Below are positions 25,687 through 33,012 of a stretch of 58,456 bases of DNA, piece by piece (the stretch's first letter is position 1; every line of letters starts with the position of its first letter). The stretch is from an uncultured Collinsella sp. (lineage in GTDB: Bacteria; Actinomycetota; Coriobacteriia; Coriobacteriales; Coriobacteriaceae). The stretch is from the NCBI GenBank assembly GCA_958435945.1, contig CAUBIC010000016.1, positions 1-58,456 of the forward strand, written 5' to 3'. Under the pieces are notes generated by a model. The model was not told the origin of the DNA. It worked only from the letters and a program-made list of their open reading frames with translations, and made no database searches. Made by a program: the position numbers and the translations under genes.

Positions 25687-26826
25687 TTAGTAGTCCACCG
25701 CCGCAGGACTGTTCATCCAGTCGCTCACAAACGCGCCGTAGCGGCCCTCGATAATGGCCTGACGGGCACGCTGCATAAGGTTGAGCAGGTAGTAGATGTT
25801 GTGCATCGACAGCAGAATACCGCCGAGCATCTCCTTCTGCGTGACCATGTGACGGATGAGCGCACGGCTGTAGCCGCCCGTGCACACCGGGCAGGTGCAG
25901 GTGGGGTCGATAGGGCCGTCGTCGTGCGCAAAGCGCGCGTTGCGGAAGTTAAGGCGACCTTCACTGGAGAACGCCGTACCCATGCGGCCGGTGCGCGTCG
26001 GCAGCACGCAGTCGAACATGTCGATACCCACGCCCACGCCGCGCACGAGCGTGGTAGGGTTGCCGACGCCCATGAGGTAGCGCGGCTTGTGCTTAGGCAT
26101 GTACTCGGAAACCAGCGGTGCCAGCGTCTCGAACATGGTCTCGTGGTCCTCGCCCACCGAATAGCCGCCGATGCCGTAACCCGGGAAGTCGCCGCACTCC
26201 TCCAGATGGCGCAGCGAGCGCAGGCGCAGATCCAGGTGCATGCCGCCCTGAACGATGCCAAAGAGCGCCTGGTCATCGCGGGTATGCGCCTTATAGCAGC
26301 GCTCGGCCCACATACTCGACAGCTCAACGGCACGCTCGACGTAGGCGCGCGTGGCGGGATAGCCCGGGCACTGGTCGAGCTGCATGCAGATATCGGAGCC
26401 GAGCTTCATGGCGATTTCCATGTTGTCCTCGGGCGTCCAGAACACGTGGCGGCCGTCGTAGTCATTGACGATAAAGCGCACGCCCTCGTCGGTGAGCTTG
26501 ACGGCGTCGTTGTGGCTGAACACCTGGAAGCCGCCCGAATCGGTAAGAATGGGGCCGTGCCAGTTCATAAACTTGTGCAGGCCGCCCAGCTGGGCAATGG
26601 TGTCCTCGCCGGGACGCATGGACAGGTGATAGGTGTTGGCAAGCACGATCTGGGCGCCGAGCTGTTTGACGGTCTCGGTAGGAATACCCTTGACGTTTGC
26701 CTTGGTGCCCACGGGCATAAAGATTGGCGTCTCGATATCGCCGTGCGGGGTGTGCAGTACGCCGGCACGCGCGTGCGTCGTCGGGTCCTCGGCGATCAGG
26801 TCGAATTTAAAAAGGCTCTGGTCCAT
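25687..26826 (-). CDS. tgt: tRNA-guanine transglycosylase (queuine tRNA-ribosyltransferase)
   Basis: A 379-residue TIM-barrel enzyme that exchanges guanine-34 of GUN-anticodon tRNAs for preQ1. LTDSGGFQVFS carries the catalytic-site Asp of the first motif. Others are FGIVQGG, GYGIGGYSVGE, YLMGVG and DMFDCVLPTRTGR (nucleophile Asp). The zinc site reads CTCPVC, with a further Cys and a His in the last 70 residues. CAAGGAG lies seven bases before the ATG, and a TATAAT -10 is at 26864-26869 on the minus strand. queA and queH are 4-6 kb upstream on the same strand. Confidence 0.97.
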   Translation of the reverse strand: MDQSLFKFDLIAEDPTTHARAGVLHTPHGDIETPIFMPVGTKANVKGIPTETVKQLGAQIVLANTYHLSMRPGEDTIAQLGGLHKFMNWHGPILTDSGGFQVFSHNDAVKLTDEGVRFIVNDYDGRHVFWTPEDNMEIAMKLGSDICMQLDQCPGYPATRAYVERAVELSSMWAERCYKAHTRDDQALFGIVQGGMHLDLRLRSLRHLEECGDFPGYGIGGYSVGEDHETMFETLAPLVSEYMPKHKPRYLMGVGNPTTLVRGVGVGIDMFDCVLPTRTGRMGTAFSSEGRLNFRNARFAHDDGPIDPTCTCPVCTGGYSRALIRHMVTQKEMLGGILLSMHNIYYLLNLMQRARQAIIEGRYGAFVSDWMNSPAAVDY

Positions 26827-26985
26827 AAACTGGAACTCCTTGGTTGCGGTTCATACGCAGACCATTATACGAGCAACCAGCAAACCGCACCGACTCGACA
26901 GAAACTGGTGCAAAGAGGTCATAGTCGTTTAAGAACGTCCCCAAAGACTACACAACAGCCAAGGTAACGACGATGCTCTAGCAAC

Positions 26986-27134
26986 GTCAGCGAGCGGTCG
27001 CCAGAGCGAACAAATTGGCATGAAAAGAGGACGGCATTGATCTTCTGATCATGCCGTCCTCTTTGAATGACAAGTTGTCGCCCTGGTGACCGCGCAGCGT
27101 CGGCCCGTTACGGCGTTTGGTAAAACGCCGTAAC
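26986..27134 (-). repeat. Structured three-helix 3'-UTR element, copy 1
   Basis: In plus-strand order: GTCAGCGA; outer helix GCGGTCGCCAG (26994) with CTGGTGACCGC (to 27093), extended by GCGA/TCGC and CAA/TTG pairs; inner hairpin AGAGGACGGCAT...ATGCCGTCCTCT with a TTCT loop (27024-27065); linker GCAGCGTCG; hairpin GTTACGGCGTTT/AAACGCCGTAAC (27107-27134). The last hairpin lies three bases from the stop codon of the SDR gene, so on the minus strand it opens the 3' UTR. Copy 2 at 30247-30391 has the same layout with different stem bases. The remaining 26827-26985 holds the tgt promoter and a GTCCCC fragment near 26934. Confidence 0.75.
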
Positions 27135-27136
27135 CC

Positions 27137-27937
27137 CTAAGGCCGCTGGCCCATGCCACCCTCGAGGGTGACGGTCTCACCGTTCATGTACTTAAAGTCG
27201 GGGCCGCAGAGCTGAACGACCACGCGGCCGATCTCCTTCTCGACGTCGCCGTAATGACCCGCCGGCGGCATATGGACGTTGGCCTTGAACGCCTCGGGAT
27301 AGGCATCCTGGAAGTTCTCGAGCGCAGCGGTCCAAGCAAGCGGGCACACGATGTTGACGTTGATGCCGTCCTTGCCCCACTCGTTGGCGGCAACGCGGGT
27401 CAAGCCGCGGATGCCTTCCTTGGCGGCGGCGTAGCTGCACTGGCCGTAGTTGCCAAACAGACCGGCGCCCGAGGCAAAGTTGACCACGGAACCCTTGGTC
27501 TCCTTCAGGTGCGGATAGGCCTTCTGCATGTACAGATAGGTGGCATACAGGCCGGAGTAAATGGCCAGGTTAAACTGGTCCATGGTGTGATCGGCAATGG
27601 TCACGCCCGAAGCGCTGGCCTGGGCATTGTTGACGACGGCGTCGATGCGGCCGAACTCCTCGATGGCCTTGTCGATGACGTTCTGGACGACGGCCTCGTT
27701 GTCCTGACCAGCCGAGACATCGGCCTGAACAGGCAGAACCTTGACGCCGTAGTCGGCCTCGAGGGACTCCTTGGCAGCCTCGAGCTTGGCAACGTTGCGG
27801 CCGGTAATGACGAGGTTTGCGCCCTCCTTGGCAAAAGCGATATCGATGCCGTAACCGATGGAGCCAGCGGAACCGTCCTTGAGCGTGGCCTTGCCGCCGC
27901 CGGTGACGATCACGGTCTTACCAGTGAAAAGTCCCAT
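27137..27937 (-). CDS. Short-chain dehydrogenase/reductase (SDR)
   Basis: A 266-residue classical SDR with Ser-Tyr-Lys catalysis (FASGAGLFGNYG then SYAAAKEG). Two motifs deviate. The nucleotide-binding TGxxxGxG has an insertion (VTGGGKATLKDGSAGSIGYG), and the NNAG motif reads NNAQAS. The C-terminal half has CPLAWTAALENFQ and ends GGMGQRP. The substrate is unknown. Coriobacteria encode several hydroxysteroid dehydrogenases of this fold, but nothing here proves that role. AAAGGA precedes the ATG. It appears monocistronic. Confidence 0.88.
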   Translation of the reverse strand: MGLFTGKTVIVTGGGKATLKDGSAGSIGYGIDIAFAKEGANLVITGRNVAKLEAAKESLEADYGVKVLPVQADVSAGQDNEAVVQNVIDKAIEEFGRIDAVVNNAQASASGVTIADHTMDQFNLAIYSGLYATYLYMQKAYPHLKETKGSVVNFASGAGLFGNYGQCSYAAAKEGIRGLTRVAANEWGKDGINVNIVCPLAWTAALENFQDAYPEAFKANVHMPPAGHYGDVEKEIGRVVVQLCGPDFKYMNGETVTLEGGMGQRP

Positions 27938-28225
27938 ACAAAGTCCTTTCGAATCGCGACGGGCACGCCCGCCGACTGCGCGTATCCAACTTCACGCGCC
28001 AAAAGCTGAAATGCAACTTTAGCGGGTTCAAGTGAAAAATAAAGACCGCACCAGGCGAACGGCGCAACGTCATTCGGCGAAGGGAATGTCAAGCGTAAAC
28101 TGAATTTAGAGGACGAATTTTTGCTATCCAAGCGAGTCATCGAACACGTTTTGAAACTTTGCTGCGGGGCGCGGGATGTCGGAGCGAGACTTTATCATAG
28201 GGTGACAAACAACGATGAGGAGCAC

Positions 28226-29995
28226 ATGCCTATGACAGACGAGCTGGACCCCCAGACTCAACAGCATATTGATGATTCAGCAGACGTCGCCGCAGATACT
28301 GACGCTGCGACCTGCAATGATACCGACGTCGACGACGCCACTCTGGATAACGGCGCTGCGACGGAAATCCCTACGGCCGAAGATGCCGGCGAGCAAAACG
28401 ACGATTCGGCCGCTCAGGACGACGCCCCCGAAAAGGACGCCGCCCCGCAAGCAGAAGGCCCTATCGAGGTGTCTTCGGAAGAAGAGCTCGATGCCGTCAT
28501 GGACTCCATGATGGATGCCGTCAAAGCGATGAAAAACGCCGTGGCCGACGCCGATATTGACGCCGAAGAAGAGGAGGCCGCCGAGGCCGCCTCGACCTTC
28601 GTGCCCGGCGAGACCCCCGTTGCCGACCAAGGCAGCACCCTGCCCTCGTTCCTGCAGCTTGAGCACCCCACCATTGGTGCCGATGCAGTCGACCCGCACG
28701 CTGCCGGCTTTTCCGTAGTCGAGGGCGGCACCGGCAGCATCGCCACGCCGCAGACGCCCGATGCGGGCACGGCGAACGCCGCTCACCCGACCGCCCTGCA
28801 CACCCCAGCAGCCAGCCGCGATCTGGGAGGCGCCGTCTCAAACACCGCCAGCGCCGTGGGCGCCTTTATCGCCCAGGGTGCCTCGGCCATGCGCGAGATG
28901 AACGCCGCAAAGAAGGCACTCGCGGACGCCCGTGCCCACCTGGCCGAACTTGAGCAGCGCATCGCCGATCAAGGCGAGGAGCTCATGACACGCCAGGACA
29001 TCGCAGGCCGCTACGACCAAATCGTCGCCGAGCAGCGCCAGACTATCGACACGGCACAAAAGGCCGCCGCGGCGGCAGAAATCGGCCGCGATACCCATGC
29101 TGCCAAGGCAACAGAGCTCAAGGCGCAGCTCGAGCAAATAAAAGAAGAGGACGATGCCACCGAGCGGCGTCTCAAAGCCGCACTCGATGCCGTGGAGGCG
29201 CGCGAAGCCAGCTCGCGCGAGACCGGTAACCGCCTCGTTCGCCGCCTCGAGGATTCCAAGCGCATCCGCGACAAGGTGCAGGCCGAGCGCGACGCCGGCG
29301 TTGCCGCAGCGCAGCAAACCGTCGATGCCACGCGCGCTCAACTCGAAACGCTGCGCCGCGAGTATGCCGAGCTGCAGCGCAATCCTTCGGCGAATCCCGC
29401 CAATTACACGGTGCGCACCAGCGAGCTTTCGATGCAGATCTCCGACACGGCCGATGCCCTGCGCAAAGCCGAGGAAGATGTCCCGAACATCACCGCCGAT
29501 CTTGAGCACTCGCTCGCGGCCGCCGAGCACGCTGTCGAACAGGCGCAAGCCCCCATCGCCGACGCCAAGCGCGCCCATCAGGCCGTGACGGCCGAGGCCG
29601 ATGCCGCGCGTGACGAGCTGCAGACCGCAAAAACCGCCGCCGCAACGCGCCAGCGCGAACTGCGCGAGAAGATCGCCGCCGAGGACAAAGCGCGTCGAGA
29701 GCAAGAGCAGGCCATCGCCGATGCCCAGGCGGACGTCGCGCATGCGCAGTCGATCATCGAGCAGGCGACCGAGGTGCATGACCATCCCGAGATTACCGAA
29801 TCGCTCGCAGGCTCTCTGGTCCGCGATAAGGCCGAGTATGCCGAAACCGAGCGCGAAGTGGCTCAACTCGAAGCCGCCGAGGACGACGTGCGCGAGCGTA
29901 CCCGCGACTCACGCATCAAATTCACCGGAGCCATCGTCTGCATCATCGCCGTAATCCTCGTGATCGTCCTGATCGGGCTCTTCGCGAGCAAGTAA
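28226..29995 (+). CDS. Tail-anchored coiled-coil protein of unknown function
   Basis: A 589-residue protein not assignable to a known family. The first 220 residues are very acidic and low in complexity (Asp, Glu, Ala, Thr). From about residue 230 to 560 it is a long heptad-rich coiled coil (ALADARAHLAELEQRI, KATELKAQLEQIKEE, REEQEQAIADAQADV-like runs). It ends with one membrane helix (FTGAIVCIIAVILVIVLIGLF) and ASK, so it is probably anchored by its C-terminus. GAGGAG precedes the ATG at 28226; the ATG two codons later is also possible. Copy 3 of the palindromic repeat follows at 27 bases. A scaffold or division-related role is only a guess. Confidence 0.75.
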   Translation: MPMTDELDPQTQQHIDDSADVAADTDAATCNDTDVDDATLDNGAATEIPTAEDAGEQNDDSAAQDDAPEKDAAPQAEGPIEVSSEEELDAVMDSMMDAVKAMKNAVADADIDAEEEEAAEAASTFVPGETPVADQGSTLPSFLQLEHPTIGADAVDPHAAGFSVVEGGTGSIATPQTPDAGTANAAHPTALHTPAASRDLGGAVSNTASAVGAFIAQGASAMREMNAAKKALADARAHLAELEQRIADQGEELMTRQDIAGRYDQIVAEQRQTIDTAQKAAAAAEIGRDTHAAKATELKAQLEQIKEEDDATERRLKAALDAVEAREASSRETGNRLVRRLEDSKRIRDKVQAERDAGVAAAQQTVDATRAQLETLRREYAELQRNPSANPANYTVRTSELSMQISDTADALRKAEEDVPNITADLEHSLAAAEHAVEQAQAPIADAKRAHQAVTAEADAARDELQTAKTAAATRQRELREKIAAEDKARREQEQAIADAQADVAHAQSIIEQATEVHDHPEITESLAGSLVRDKAEYAETEREVAQLEAAEDDVRERTRDSRIKFTGAIVCIIAVILVIVLIGLFASK

Positions 29996-30021
29996 ACTAG
30001 CTGCCAAAAAACACTCAAGGC

Positions 30022-30087
30022 AGTTGCGGTGAGATAGTTCCTGTTTAGCCATCAAAAAGGCCAATTCAAGAACTATCTCACCGCAAC
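30022..30087. repeat. 66-bp palindromic repeat, copy 3
   Basis: Arms AGTTGCGGTGAGATAGTTC and GAACTATCTCACCGCAACT are complementary. GAGATAG/CTATCTC differs from copy 1 on both sides, keeping the pairing. It is 27 bases downstream of the coiled-coil gene and ends in a T-run (30087-30093), so it could terminate transcription. Confidence 0.85.
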
Positions 30088-30094
30088 TTTTTTA

Positions 30095-30212
30095 TTGGTG
30101 CAAAGGGGTCAGGCTACTTTGCACCAACTTGGTGTATATAGACCAGTCCCCATTGCACCAACAACGTTTGCCCAGATAAAACCCGCCAAAATAAACCTGT
30201 CCCTTTTTGGCA
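30095..30212. repeat. Cluster of degenerate REP-like palindromes
   Basis: TTGGTGCAAAG and CTTTGCACCAA (30095-30127) enclose GGGTCAGGCTA. A partial copy, CCCCATTGCACCAA, follows at 30149, and GCCAAA...CCTGTCCC...TTTGGC at 30185-30212. The centres share the GTCAGG/CCTGTCCC theme of the palindromes at 3844 and 16629. Nothing coding is seen between 29996 and 30391. Confidence 0.6.
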
Positions 30213-30246
30213 GGTTGAATCACGGCAACGCCAATGTTTAGGCGAA

Positions 30247-30391
30247 GTCAGCGAAAACGCCCCTAAGCGAGCAAGGTGACGTGAAAGAGGAGGGCATTGA
30301 CCTTCTGGTCATGCCCGACGATTGAACGTCAGATTGCCGCTTAGGGGCGTTTGCAGCGTCGAGCAGTTACGCGGTTCGTAGAACCGCGTAA
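30247..30391 (-). repeat. Structured three-helix 3'-UTR element, copy 2
   Basis: Same order as copy 1: GTCAGCGA; outer helix ACGCCCCTAAGCG (30257-30269) with CGCTTAGGGGCGT (30338-30350), 13 perfect pairs; TGACGT/ACGTCA; inner hairpin GGGCATTGACC/GGTCATGCCC with a TTCT loop; linker GCAGCGTCG; terminal hairpin GTTACGCGGTTC/GAACCGCGTAAC. The terminal hairpin directly abuts the queA stop codon. Stem sequences differ from copy 1 while linkers are kept. Confidence 0.75.
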
Positions 30392-31609
30392 CTAACAAAT
30401 GAGCATGGCGTCGCCAAAGCTGAAGAAGCGGTAGCGCTCCTCGATGGCGGCGGCGTAGGCATCCATGATCTGGTCGCGGGTGGCAAGTGCGCTCACGAGC
30501 ATCATGAGCGTGGAGCGCGGCACGTGGAAGTTAGTGATCAGCGCGTCGACCACGTGATAGGTCGAGCCGGGCATGAGGTAGAGCTGCGTTGTCGCGTTCT
30601 CGCGCACCACGATATCGCCGCGGCCGAGCGTGTCAGCGCCGTCCTCGCGGCCCTCAAAATAGCGCGCCGTCACAGCCGGATCGGACACCGGCGCCTCCGC
30701 ATCGAACGCACTCTCGAGCGAACGCACTGCGGTGGTGCCGACGGCGATTACGCGGTGCCCCTCGGCCTTCGCCTTATGCACGGCGTCGACAACTTCCTGC
30801 GACACGTGGTAGCGCTCGGTGTGCATGACGTGCTGCGTAGGGTCGTCCTCCTCAACCAAGCGGAAGGTGTCGATGCCCACCTCGAGCTCAACGGCGGCAA
30901 ACTTCGCACCCTTGGCCTCGATAGCGGCCATGAGCTCGGGGGTAAAGTGTAGGCCCGCCGTGGGAGCGGCAGCCGAGTGCTCCTCCTTCATGGCGTAAAC
31001 GGTCTGGTACTTCTCGGGATCTCCCTCGTAATCGGTAATGTAGGGCGGCAGCGGCACGTGGCCGGCAGCATGGATGGCCTCGTCGAGCGTGCGCGGGTCG
31101 CCGGCGGCATTGCACCCGGCCGGCTCAAAGCGCACCAGGCGGCCACCGCGGCTATCAGTGACAAAGTCGACAACCTCGGCTGTCAGCACCACGGGAGCCC
31201 CCTCGGGCGCATGGGCGCCACCGGCGCGATACTCAATCTGAGCGCCGGGCTTCAGACGCTTGCCCGGCTTGACCAGGCACTCCCAAACGTGACCCAGCGG
31301 GTCAACATCTTCGCGGCGCTTGAGCAGCAGCGTCTCGACCACGCCACCCGAGCCGGCTTTGCGACCGATCAGGCGGGCCGGCATCACGCGCGTCTTGTTG
31401 ATGACGAGCACATCGCCTGGCTCGATATAGTCGATGATATCGCGGAAGATACGGTGCTCAACGGTACCGCCGTGCTCCAGCGGCGTTCCGGCCTGGGAGC
31501 CCTTGCGATCCACCACCAGCAGACGGCAGGAGTCACGCGGCTCGGCAGGCGCCTGGGCGATCAGTTCCTCAGGAAGGTTGTAGTCAAAATCATCGGTACG
31601 CATAGACAC
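30392..31609 (-). CDS. queA: S-adenosylmethionine:tRNA ribosyltransferase-isomerase
   Basis: A 405-residue QueA that transfers and isomerizes the ribosyl part of SAM to preQ1-tRNA to form epoxyqueuosine. Diagnostic segments are FDYNLPEELIAQAPAEPRDSCRLLV, VLVINKTRVMPARL, ETLLLKR, PLPPYI, YAMKEEHSAAAPTAGLHFT, EVGIDTFR and ITNFHVPRSTLMMLVSAL. The length is slightly above that of the E. coli enzyme. The start is a GTG at 31609, eight bases after AAGGAG; an in-frame ATG two codons later is less well spaced. queH lies 64 bases upstream on the same strand and is probably in the same transcript. Confidence 0.97.
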   Translation of the reverse strand: MSMRTDDFDYNLPEELIAQAPAEPRDSCRLLVVDRKGSQAGTPLEHGGTVEHRIFRDIIDYIEPGDVLVINKTRVMPARLIGRKAGSGGVVETLLLKRREDVDPLGHVWECLVKPGKRLKPGAQIEYRAGGAHAPEGAPVVLTAEVVDFVTDSRGGRLVRFEPAGCNAAGDPRTLDEAIHAAGHVPLPPYITDYEGDPEKYQTVYAMKEEHSAAAPTAGLHFTPELMAAIEAKGAKFAAVELEVGIDTFRLVEEDDPTQHVMHTERYHVSQEVVDAVHKAKAEGHRVIAVGTTAVRSLESAFDAEAPVSDPAVTARYFEGREDGADTLGRGDIVVRENATTQLYLMPGSTYHVVDALITNFHVPRSTLMMLVSALATRDQIMDAYAAAIEERYRFFSFGDAMLIC

Positions 31610-31673
31610 GTCGGATTCTCCTTATATAGCTAAAGTCCGCTCTACATCCTAGCAGGCTGACGTCCCAAATGAA

Positions 31674-32249
31674 CTACTTTTTGGCGGCTTTGCGCTCGTC
31701 GCGGATGCGGGCTCGATCCATGGCCGCCTCGACGGCCGAGAATCGGCAGCCGCAATAATTCTGCCGATACATGCCCAGCTCGCGCGAACGACGCGTGGCC
31801 TCGGGGTAATACGGGCGAAAATCGCGAATCACCGGAGTGAGACCGCGGGCGGCAGCCAGACGCTCCAACACATCATTGCAGGTTTCGAACAACTGATACG
31901 GCGAGACGGCGAGCGTCGTGCCCACAAACTCAAACCCACGCTCCTGAGCCACACGGCATGCCTCGGCCAGACGCAAGGCATAGCACGCGCGACAGCGACG
32001 GGGTCGATCGGCGCCCAGCGGGGCCACGCCGACCTCCCAGCGCTCGCGGTCCTCCCCCGCCTCGATGAGCTCGATGTCGCCATCGGCACACCACCGGCGC
32101 AGCTCGTCCAAACGCCGCTGCCATTCATCACGCGGTTGAATATTGGGGTTTGTCCAGCAGATTGTGGGCTCAAACCCTTCCTCGCGCAGCAGGCGAACCG
32201 GCTCCAGCGAGCACGGCGCGCAGCAAGCATGCAGCAGCAACGGCTTCAT
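31674..32249 (-). CDS. queH: Epoxyqueuosine reductase QueH
   Basis: A 191-residue DUF208/QueH protein, the non-B12 type of epoxyqueuosine reductase that performs the last queuosine step. Cys motifs for its metal centres are LLLHACCAPCSLEP at the start, RPRRCRACYALRL in the middle and QNYCGCRFS near the end. TTLAVSPYQ is also conserved. The ATG at 32249 is chosen because AGGAG lies six bases upstream; the longer frame adds six residues. It lies directly before queA. Having QueH means this pathway needs no cobalamin, unlike QueG. Confidence 0.95.
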   Translation of the reverse strand: MKPLLLHACCAPCSLEPVRLLREEGFEPTICWTNPNIQPRDEWQRRLDELRRWCADGDIELIEAGEDRERWEVGVAPLGADRPRRCRACYALRLAEACRVAQERGFEFVGTTLAVSPYQLFETCNDVLERLAAARGLTPVIRDFRPYYPEATRRSRELGMYRQNYCGCRFSAVEAAMDRARIRDERKAAKK

Positions 32250-32310
32250 GGACATCTCCTCTCCCACAATGATTTTTTAATCCCCGTCCCAGAAAAATCA
32301 TCCCAAAAGA

Positions 32311-32880
32311 CTACCTTGCGAAAAAGCGCACGCCAAAGGATGTGTCCTCGCAGGCGACAATGCGGCGGTCGCGCAGGATGGTCCGCACGTAATACCAGTC
32401 GCCCACACAGCCCGATAAATGCAAGCCGGCCGCCAGGTAGCACAACAGCGGATAGCCCGAGAACGCAAACCCCAAGGCAAACGCCGCCGTCACAACAACC
32501 GTCGGCGCCAGGCAAACCGCCATGTACCGCCGGCGCGAATACACAACGCCCTCGGCGCAAGCATAGATCATCGCCGTCTCGCGATTCGCCCCAAAGGTCA
32601 CCTGCGCGCCCGCAGGCGCCAGCAGCTTAAAAAACACACCGTGAACCAGCTCGTGCACGGCAAATGACGCCGCCGACACCGCAGCCAAGCCGACTATCCA
32701 GCCCAAGACAGCCGTCCAGCCACCCGTGTCAGCCGCATCCAAATCCGCGGGCCCACCCAGCAGCATAAACACCGGCACCAGGCACACGGCAAATGCACCA
32801 AGCACGGCCATTCCCCACACAAAGCAGGCGTGCAGGAAATCCTCGTCTTCAAACGCATGTATGTTGGAAATTTCATTCAT
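32311..32880 (-). CDS. DUF3267-like membrane metalloprotease-type protein
   Basis: A 189-residue membrane protein with about four hydrophobic segments and an HELVHG motif (HExxH) near residue 77, placed at the end of the second helix, as in DUF3267 putative zincins. The rest of the pattern, KLLAPAGAQVTFGANRETAM followed by YMAVCLAPTVVV (the LxP helix), also fits. In related site-2-like proteins the histidines bind zinc within the membrane. Any substrate is unknown. The start ATG has only weak AAG upstream. It is divergent from metG. Confidence 0.75.
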   Translation of the reverse strand: MNEISNIHAFEDEDFLHACFVWGMAVLGAFAVCLVPVFMLLGGPADLDAADTGGWTAVLGWIVGLAAVSAASFAVHELVHGVFFKLLAPAGAQVTFGANRETAMIYACAEGVVYSRRRYMAVCLAPTVVVTAAFALGFAFSGYPLLCYLAAGLHLSGCVGDWYYVRTILRDRRIVACEDTSFGVRFFAR

Positions 32881-33012
32881 AGCATCTTAGGATAGCGCCC
32901 CTGCCACGCACCCGCCCGCATGTGCGATAATGTCGAACGATATGCACGAATTGACCACCGCGTCGCCAGGCCTTGCGCCCGGCCGCGCTCTCACCATATG
33001 CGAAGGAGTCCC

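Noticed and set aside
25327..26967. A 546-codon plus-strand frame across tgt and the LOG gene.
   Set aside because: It is antisense to two well-defined enzymes and lacks any motif.
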